Shown here one piece after another: positions 6,363 through 11,286 of a stretch of DNA of 11,286 bases. Both the position numbers and the translations under genes were made by a program. The DNA is from a bacterium (GTDB taxonomy: Bacteria > JAMCPX01), in assembly GCA_021789095.1 (NCBI GenBank), contig JAJYJX010000076.1:1-11286 (forward strand), given 5' to 3'. Position 1 is the first letter of the stretch, and each line of letters starts with the position of its first letter. The notes beneath the pieces were generated by a model. The model was not told the DNA's origin. It saw only the letters and a program-made list of their open reading frames with translations, and made no database searches.

Positions 6363-7178
6363 ATGTTTTTTAAGGTTGAAAAGTTTGAAGATATACATGC
6401 TATACAGGTGTCGAAAACCGTGCTGAACAAGCCCCTGTACTTCGTCCATGCCTTTTGTATAGATAACCTTCTTATTGATACGGGGTTTGACGGTTCAAAA
6501 ACATACATGCAGCAGTTTATAAAGGATTACAGGGTTAAAAGCATCGTCATTACGCATCACCACGAGGACCATATCGGCGCAAATGCAGCGGCAAACAGAT
6601 TGGGTATTACTCCCATTGTCCCGGCAGAGGGCATAGAGCTGATCAGGCACCCGCATGCGCTGCAATGGTACCGCAGGCTTCTATGGGGCCTGCCCGAGCC
6701 TTCGGAAGCCGGTTTGCTGCCGGACAAGGTCCGGACGCGCCGTTTTAATCTCGACGTAATCCCTACCCCGGGCCACAGTCACGACCACACCGTTTTCTAT
6801 GAAAAGAGCAGGGGCTGGCTGTTTTCAGGCGATGTCTTCCTTGCTGAAAAATTAAAGTACATGCGCGACGATGAAGATGCGAACATTACAATAGAGACTC
6901 TTAGAAAATTGCTCGGGCTCGACTTCGATGTAATGTTCGACGCATTAAGAGGCCCTGTGCATGACGCAAAAACAGCCATTAAAAACAAGCTGACATTCCT
7001 CGAAGAAAAAAAGGCACTGGTGCAATCGCTTCATAAGAAGGGTCTTGGCCTCCGAAGCATAACAACCCGTGCATTCGGCAGGGAAGATTTCATGACCATG
7101 CTGAGCGGCGGGCATTTCTCAAAGATAAACTTCACGAAGTCACTGCTGGGAATCTCAAAATATCCTTTGTCAACATAA
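6363..7178 (+). CDS. MBL-fold metallo-hydrolase
   Basis: This is a metallo-beta-lactamase-fold hydrolase of unknown substrate. The 271-aa protein has the metal ligands in order: THHHEDHIG (64-72) giving the HxHxDH motif His65, His67, Asp69, His70; TPGHSHDH with His138; SGD with Asp157; and GPVH with His200. The set suggests a working two-metal site. The C-terminal third (about 201-271) is helical and resembles the accessory domain of broad MBL hydrolases of the glyoxalase II/RNase Z-like type, but nothing points to one substrate. No signal peptide is visible, so it is probably cytosolic. The ATG at 6363 has no clear Shine-Dalgarno sequence. The gene is bracketed by the two copies of a short intergenic repeat. 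Fold is certain, function is not. Confidence 0.9.
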   Translation: MFFKVEKFEDIHAIQVSKTVLNKPLYFVHAFCIDNLLIDTGFDGSKTYMQQFIKDYRVKSIVITHHHEDHIGANAAANRLGITPIVPAEGIELIRHPHALQWYRRLLWGLPEPSEAGLLPDKVRTRRFNLDVIPTPGHSHDHTVFYEKSRGWLFSGDVFLAEKLKYMRDDEDANITIETLRKLLGLDFDVMFDALRGPVHDAKTAIKNKLTFLEEKKALVQSLHKKGLGLRSITTRAFGREDFMTMLSGGHFSKINFTKSLLGISKYPLST

Positions 7179-7225
7179 ACCCAAAAATGCAATAGAGAAG
7201 TTTGTTTAAATGCATTTTTTGGGGT
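7179..7225 (+). repeat. Intergenic repeat, copy 2, forming an imperfect inverted-repeat hairpin
   Basis: Positions 7179-7191 (ACCCAAAAATGCA) pair with 7211-7225 (TGCATTTTTTGGGGT) over 13 base pairs, with two single-base bulges on the right arm (about 7215 and 7221) and a 19-nt loop. The loop holds the AATAGAGAAGTTTG block shared with copy 1. The element begins directly after the MBL stop codon. It may act as a transcript 3'-end stabiliser or weak terminator, or be a small palindromic dispersed repeat. The pairing and similarity are seen; the role is inferred. Confidence 0.6.
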
Positions 7226-7246
7226 AAAGGATCGCACTTGTATTGT

Positions 7247-7275
7247 TTGACACATTTGCGGTTAATTGTTATTGA
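7247..7275 (+). promoter_or_regulatory. Candidate sigma70-type promoter for the alpha/beta hydrolase
   Basis: A perfect TTGACA -35 hexamer (7247-7252) is followed, after 17 bases, by TATTGA (7270-7275), a weak -10 element. The region downstream is AT-rich and the start codon is at 7298. Better -10-like hexamers (TAAAAT 7277, TATAAA 7282) lie too far from this -35. The promoter suggests that the hydrolase can be transcribed separately from the ychF train. Confidence 0.4.
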
Positions 7276-7297
7276 ATAAAATATAAATACAGGATTT

Positions 7298-8062
7298 ATG
7301 TATACAAAGAAAATTGATGTCGATACTACTGCACTTGCGTGCCTGTTTTCAGAAACACAGAATAAACCCGCCATGGTATTCCTGCACGGTGCCAGTTCTA
7401 CAAACCAGATATGGCTGACGCAGTGGATGCACTTTAAGGACAGGATGACGGTTATTATCCCTGACCTTCCCGGGCACGGCGATTCAACCGGTAACGGGAG
7501 TGATTCGATAGATAAATATGCTGAAATTGTCGTCCGGCTAATCCGTAAGCTGGACCTGGGCAAATGTATACTGGTCGGGCATTCGATGGGAGGTGCAACA
7601 GCACAGAAGGTCGCCATTGCGCACTCCGACCTGCTGGCGGGCCTTGTGCTTGTTTCGACAGGGTCAAGGCTGCGTGTAGCGTCCCAGGTCTTTTCTTCCA
7701 TCGAAACAGATTACAGGCAGTACATCGAGCTTGCAACCTCGTTTTCCCTGTATGAATCAGCGGATGAACAGACAAAAAACATGTTCAAGAATATACTGTC
7801 CGTTTTATCCCCGAAGGTCGCTTACAACGATTTCATGGCGTGCAACAAATTTGACGTGATGAATGAGATTGCAGGCATACATACAAGAACACTCATCATA
7901 GCCGGGGACAAGGACATGCTTACACCTTTAAAATACTCCCAGTTCATGCACCAGAAGATTGCAAACTCACAGCTTGATATTATACGGGATGCAGGACACA
8001 TGGTTATGATGGAAAAGCCCGATGATGTCAATTCATCCCTATCCGGGTTTCTCAAAGGATAG
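7298..8062 (+). CDS. Alpha/beta-fold hydrolase
   Basis: This is a 254-aa serine hydrolase of the alpha/beta fold, likely an esterase or C-C/amide hydrolase; the substrate cannot be read from sequence. FLHGASS (28-34) supplies the oxyanion-hole HG motif. DLPGHGDS (56-63) is the conserved turn after strand 4. VGHSMGG (93-99) is the nucleophile elbow with Ser96. IAGDKDMLTP supplies Asp206, and DAGHMVMMEKP supplies His234. The triad is therefore complete. A cap region lies between about 125 and 185. No signal peptide or membrane segment is seen. The ATG at 7298 has only a weak AGGA four bases upstream. It is preceded by its own candidate promoter and converges on pyruvate kinase. Confidence 0.92.
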   Translation: MYTKKIDVDTTALACLFSETQNKPAMVFLHGASSTNQIWLTQWMHFKDRMTVIIPDLPGHGDSTGNGSDSIDKYAEIVVRLIRKLDLGKCILVGHSMGGATAQKVAIAHSDLLAGLVLVSTGSRLRVASQVFSSIETDYRQYIELATSFSLYESADEQTKNMFKNILSVLSPKVAYNDFMACNKFDVMNEIAGIHTRTLIIAGDKDMLTPLKYSQFMHQKIANSQLDIIRDAGHMVMMEKPDDVNSSLSGFLKG

Positions 8063-8071
8063 GCACTGCAC

Positions 8072-8086
8072 AACCCCTTTGGGGTT
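8072..8086. terminator. Small hairpin between convergent genes
   Basis: AACCCC-TTT-GGGGTT forms a perfect 6-bp GC-rich stem with a 3-base loop in the 47-nt gap between the alpha/beta hydrolase stop and the pyruvate kinase stop. No run of T follows on either strand, so it is at best a weak bidirectional terminator or RNA end-protecting structure. Confidence 0.4.
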
Positions 8087-8109
8087 ACGTACATTTTCGG
8101 ATCCATCAC

Positions 8110-9552
8110 TCATATAGTTATTATACTCAGTGAATTTGTATGATCATCCTTTTTGCGCAGTGTACCTTCAACAAGCAATATTTTGTCTCCACTTTTTGCA
8201 AGTCCGTAACGGGTTATCTTTTTTATTATGTCTTCATGCCGTTCTGTCTTCTGTCCCTGCATTAAAAACGGATGGACACCATAGGACAGATTTAAAAAAT
8301 GCATTGCCTGTTTGTCGCCGGTTACAGATATGATCCAGCAATCCGGCTTAAACCTGGATATGGCACGCACTATTCCACCCGTACCTGCATACACCACCGC
8401 AAGACTTATGCGTATATTTTCTATGGCATACTGGACGTCGTATGACAGTACATCTTCAACTGCCCGGTGTTTGTCCTTGCCCTGATTCTTTGCAATGCCG
8501 GCAGCGGGCAGGCAACCAAATTCTTTTCTTTTTCTTTCGGATATCCCGGCTATTTTAGCCATCATCCTGACTGTCTCGACAGGATACCTGCCCGTTGCAG
8601 TTTCCTCTGAAAGCATGACTGCATCAGTGCCGTCAAGAACCGCATTCGCAACATCCGTTACCTCTGCCCGGGTTGGCCTTATGTGTTCCGTCATGGACAA
8701 AAGCATCTGTGTGGCTGTAATAACCACCTTACCGCGCATATTCGCCTTACGGATAAGCATCTTCTGGACCACCGGCACCTGTTCTATGGGGATCTCCACG
8801 CCGAGGTCCCCGCGTGCAACCATAATGCCGTCAGCAGCATCCAGTATGCCGTCAATATGTTTTACCGCATTGCTCCGCTCTATCTTTGCTATTATGCTTG
8901 CCTGTTTGCCCCTGGAGTTGATAAACCTCTTAACCTTTTGTATGTCTTCCATCCTTTCCACAAACGATACACAGAACATGTCGATTCCCTGATTTAAAAA
9001 TATATCAATAAGCCTGAGGTCTTCGCCGGTGACACCGCTTACGCCGAGTTTTGCACCCGGTATGTTCAGACCTTTATGCGAAGCAAGGAGCCCTCCTGTA
9101 ACTACCCTGCAGGTAACCCTGCCTCTGTGTATTTTTTGCACCTTTAACTGAATGAACCCGTCGTTCAGGTAAACGGTGCCTTTCTCTGGTACAAGATCAT
9201 GAAAATGTTCATACTCAACGGGTATGATTGATTCATTGTCTGAAGCCGATCCCTCTGCCAGGATAACAGTCTCGTTTCTCTTTAAAACGACAGACCCGCT
9301 TTTAAGGTTGCCGACACGGATTTTGGTGCCGGGCAGATCGATCATTATACTCGTTGTCCTGTTCAGCCTGCTGGCCAAAGAACGTATATGCTGTATCATC
9401 CTTTTGTGTCCGGCAAGCGTGCCGTGTGAAAGGTTGAGTCTTGCCACATTCATACCCGCCATGATCAATTCGCTCAAGGCATGAATACTGCCGGATGAAG
9501 GCCCTATTGTGCATACAATCTTCGTTTTATGGTTTGCAAGATTATTGTTCAT
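8110..9552 (-). CDS. pyk: Pyruvate kinase, predicted K+-independent type
   Basis: Pyruvate kinase converts phosphoenolpyruvate and ADP to pyruvate and ATP, the last step of glycolysis. The 480-aa protein has the N-terminal TKIVCTIGPSS (10-20) and MNVARLNLSHG (34-44). The catalytic block IIAKIER (220-226) carries Lys223 and Glu225, MVARGDLGVE (244-253) carries Asp249, and PTRAEVTDVANAV follows from 283. The C-terminal regulatory domain occupies about 365-480. The loop IDLPGTKIRVG (71-81) has Lys77 where K+-dependent enzymes carry Glu117 (rabbit numbering TKGPEIRTG), with Leu73 and Val80 as in K+-independent enzymes. An ACCTCC at 9558-9563 (GGAGGT on this strand) lies 5 bases before the ATG. 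It is 63 bases downstream of the PP2C gene and probably co-transcribed with it. Confidence 0.97.
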   Translation of the reverse strand: MNNNLANHKTKIVCTIGPSSGSIHALSELIMAGMNVARLNLSHGTLAGHKRMIQHIRSLASRLNRTTSIMIDLPGTKIRVGNLKSGSVVLKRNETVILAEGSASDNESIIPVEYEHFHDLVPEKGTVYLNDGFIQLKVQKIHRGRVTCRVVTGGLLASHKGLNIPGAKLGVSGVTGEDLRLIDIFLNQGIDMFCVSFVERMEDIQKVKRFINSRGKQASIIAKIERSNAVKHIDGILDAADGIMVARGDLGVEIPIEQVPVVQKMLIRKANMRGKVVITATQMLLSMTEHIRPTRAEVTDVANAVLDGTDAVMLSEETATGRYPVETVRMMAKIAGISERKRKEFGCLPAAGIAKNQGKDKHRAVEDVLSYDVQYAIENIRISLAVVYAGTGGIVRAISRFKPDCWIISVTGDKQAMHFLNLSYGVHPFLMQGQKTERHEDIIKKITRYGLAKSGDKILLVEGTLRKKDDHTNSLSIITI

Positions 9553-9615
9553 CGAATACCTCCGGGTATCGGTTCAACAGCGAATCCCAAGATCCTGTAC
9601 GCCGCCGCAGGCGTT

Positions 9616-10329
9616 TTACCCGAGAACATCTATGATAAGCACGGTTATGTTGTCATCGCCGCCGTTCGTATTTGCCACTTCGATCAGCGTTGATACGGCA
9701 TGAACCAGGTCTGGTATGCCTGCAAGCTCTGCTATCACCTCGTCCTTGACCATATGGGTAAGCCCGTCGGTGCAGAGTATGAACCTGTCCCCTTTATGCA
9801 GATCCAGCCTTTGCGACTCCACTTTCAGCTGCTCGGAGAATCCGAGAGATCTTGTCAGTACATTCCTCATCGAATGCGTTTCCATCTGCTCTTCCGTAAT
9901 AAGTCCGGTCCTGAACTGTTCATTCACATATGTGTGATCTTCCGTAAGCTTTTCCAGTTCTGCGCCTTTGAGCAGGTACGCCCTTGAATCGCCGACATGG
10001 CATAGAAAAACCGTTGTACCGACCGCCTGCATGGACACAACAGTGGTCCCCATGCCTGTGTATTGCGGATTTGCCACAGCCGACTTGAATATAATATTAT
10101 TTGCAATGTATATAGAATCAACAAGGGAGTGTTCATCAACCTTTTTCTGGTTCAGCGCGTAATTCTTTATGCTGTCAACAGCCATATTACTCGCTATCTC
10201 GCCTGCCCTGTGTCCGCCCATGCCGTCCGCAACTATATAGAGGCCGGTATTATCATTGCGGTAGAAAGCGTCCTCGTTGTGGGTACGTTTCATCCCGACA
10301 TTCGATTTGCCGAACGATACAAGCTTCAT
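9616..10329 (-). CDS. PP2C-family (PPM) Ser/Thr protein phosphatase
   Basis: This is a metal-dependent protein phosphatase of the bacterial Stp/PrpC type, a single soluble domain of 237 aa with no transmembrane segment. SNVGMKRTHNEDAF (9-22) and VADGMGGHRAGE (33-44) carry the first metal-binding Asp/Glu residues. GTTVV (94-98), HVGDSRAYLL (111-120) and DHTYVNE follow. NVLTRSLG, CTDGL with Asp188, and GGDDNITVLI with Asp225/226 complete the active site. All core residues are present. The ATG at 10329 overlaps the pmbA TGA by one base (TGATG); an in-frame GTG at 10332 would add one residue. Such phosphatases usually oppose Hanks-type Ser/Thr kinases, but no kinase is in the window, so the substrate is unknown. 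Confidence 0.95.
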   Translation of the reverse strand: MKLVSFGKSNVGMKRTHNEDAFYRNDNTGLYIVADGMGGHRAGEIASNMAVDSIKNYALNQKKVDEHSLVDSIYIANNIIFKSAVANPQYTGMGTTVVSMQAVGTTVFLCHVGDSRAYLLKGAELEKLTEDHTYVNEQFRTGLITEEQMETHSMRNVLTRSLGFSEQLKVESQRLDLHKGDRFILCTDGLTHMVKDEVIAELAGIPDLVHAVSTLIEVANTNGGDDNITVLIIDVLG

Positions 10330-11286
10330 CACCTTGCCCCCGCTATCTTAAGTCCCTTGATTATAACAGACGGAGTGCGTATGTGCCCGTAAAGAACATG
10401 ATCCGTTCCCGCTTTATGAATACTGTTAAACATGGTAAAAAGATTCCCTGCAATTGTTATGCCTTTCAGCGGAGAAGAGAACCTGCCGGATTTTATCATA
10501 TAGCCGCGGGCTCCCAGTGAAAAATCACCTGTTACTGGATTTACCGTATGAAGTCCCATGAGTTCCGTTATTACAGGGCCGTCGGACAACTCCAGCTTTA
10601 AATCACCGCTTACCGGCTTGTCCGTATCAAGCACAAGGTTTGTTGTACCGATTGATGGCGGGCTTGTAATAGAATGCCTCACCGCATTGCCGCTTGTTTC
10701 TGTATCCATAAGCGCTGCGTAGTACCTGTCGCAGAGAAATGATTTTACCGTGCCTTTGGCAACAACGATCTTCTTGACCGCGGGTGTCCCCTCTGCATCA
10801 AAAGGAACCGAGCCATGACCATCCTGCAGCGTCGGATCATCCAGTATATTTATATGTTCCGGGAATATCTGCTGGTCCAGCTTGTCAGCAAGCAGAGATG
10901 TTCGTTTAAACACTGAATCAGCCAAGAAGGATTTCGATAGAACGCTGAGAAACTGTGACACTACAAGCTGCGTGAACATTGTATCGTAGAGCCCCGTTAA
11001 AAGCTGAATGCCGCCAAGCGTTTGCAGCGCCTGTTCAGAGCAATTTCTTGCAACCCGATCGGGCTTTAAACGGGAGAACGTGTTTGCTCCCTGGAAGTCC
11101 CAGCTCATCTGGGATTCTTTTCCTTCCCTGGCAAGCACTGACAAGCTGATGCCGAACCTCGTTGCCCTGGATTTCTTCAGTACCCCTGACGAATTGATTA
11201 CAACAACAGAAACCGCGGCCTCTTCGTAGGAAGGCCTTTCAACTTTTATTATTCTTTTATCAACGTGCGCTGCATCTACCATGCTT
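10329..11286 (-). CDS. pmbA: PmbA/TldE-like subunit of the TldD/E metalloprotease, 5' end outside window
   Basis: TldD and TldE (PmbA) form a heterodimeric zinc protease that degrades or trims peptides, for example in microcin maturation and CcdA turnover in E. coli; only TldD carries the HExxxH zinc site. The visible 318 codons contain TldE blocks: FPEHINILDDPTL, GSVPFDAEGTP, GNAVRHSITSPP, and near the C-terminus HTVNPVTGDFSLGARGYMI and KGITIAGNLF, ending PSVIIKGLKIAGAR. There is no HExxxH in the visible part, as expected for TldE. The reading frame is open to the window edge; by family length, roughly 100-130 N-terminal residues lie outside, so the ATG at 11282 is probably internal. The partner tldD is not visible. 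It is translationally coupled to the phosphatase gene. Confidence 0.92.
   Translation of the reverse strand, partial: SMVDAAHVDKRIIKVERPSYEEAAVSVVVINSSGVLKKSRATRFGISLSVLAREGKESQMSWDFQGANTFSRLKPDRVARNCSEQALQTLGGIQLLTGLYDTMFTQLVVSQFLSVLSKSFLADSVFKRTSLLADKLDQQIFPEHINILDDPTLQDGHGSVPFDAEGTPAVKKIVVAKGTVKSFLCDRYYAALMDTETSGNAVRHSITSPPSIGTTNLVLDTDKPVSGDLKLELSDGPVITELMGLHTVNPVTGDFSLGARGYMIKSGRFSSPLKGITIAGNLFTMFNSIHKAGTDHVLYGHIRTPSVIIKGLKIAGAR

Noticed and set aside
8495-8992. Plus-strand ORF (165 codons) inside pyruvate kinase
   Set aside because: It is the mirror of conserved pyruvate kinase codons; the protein is Ser/Ile-rich with no family resemblance.
1-11286. parS site near parAB
   Set aside because: I scanned for the TGTTTCACGTGAAACA palindrome and close variants and saw none, although a degenerate site could be missed by eye.
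10329-11286. PmbA as a degenerate protease because it lacks HExxxH
   Set aside because: TldE/PmbA subunits normally lack the zinc motif, which belongs to TldD, so this is not a sign of decay.
1-11286. CRISPR array, transposase, integrase, phage or defence genes
   Set aside because: No regularly spaced repeats and no protein with such motifs were found on either strand; every large ORF is explained by a housekeeping or hydrolase family.

Overview
The window is a stretch of bacterial chromosome at moderate GC, densely coded and almost entirely made of conserved housekeeping genes. The gene order parA-parB-bactofilin, followed by ispE, spoVG, tRNA-Gln, prs, rplY (CTC type), pth and ychF, resembles what I remember of deltaproteobacterial (Desulfobacterota-like, e.g. 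Geobacter/Syntrophus-type) chromosomes. The organism is therefore probably a Gram-negative, possibly anaerobic, relative of that group. This is an inference from gene order and cannot be settled without a database search.

Layout. Positions 1-6278 (+ strand) form one tightly packed gene train. It starts with the 3' part of parA, which carries an apparent frameshift close to the window edge. It continues with parB (1-nt overlap), a bactofilin, ispE, spoVG, a tRNA-Gln(TTG) only 16 nt upstream of prs, rplY with a charged C-terminal tail, pth (apparent TTG start in the same frame as rplY) and ychF (1-nt overlap with pth). Positions 6363-8062 (+ strand) hold two looser accessory-type hydrolases: an MBL-fold metallo-hydrolase and an alpha/beta hydrolase. 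The MBL gene is bracketed by two related copies of a short intergenic repeat, and the downstream copy can fold into a long hairpin. A candidate sigma70-type promoter precedes the alpha/beta hydrolase. Positions 8110-11286 (- strand) carry a convergent operon transcribed leftward: pmbA/tldE (5' end outside the window), a PP2C-type Ser/Thr phosphatase (1-nt overlap) and pyruvate kinase. A small hairpin lies in the 47-nt gap between the two convergent units.

How the genes fit together. ParA/ParB and the bactofilin belong to chromosome segregation and cell organisation. IspE makes isoprenoid precursors and Prs makes PRPP. RplY, Pth, tRNA-Gln and YchF all serve translation. PmbA, the phosphatase and pyruvate kinase are grouped in a separate operon. 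I found no CRISPR array, transposase, phage gene, toxin-antitoxin pair or unrecognised large ORF. The most interesting residual signals are the repeat pair around the MBL gene, the parA frameshift, the unusual pth start, and a pyruvate kinase whose active-site signature predicts K+-independence.
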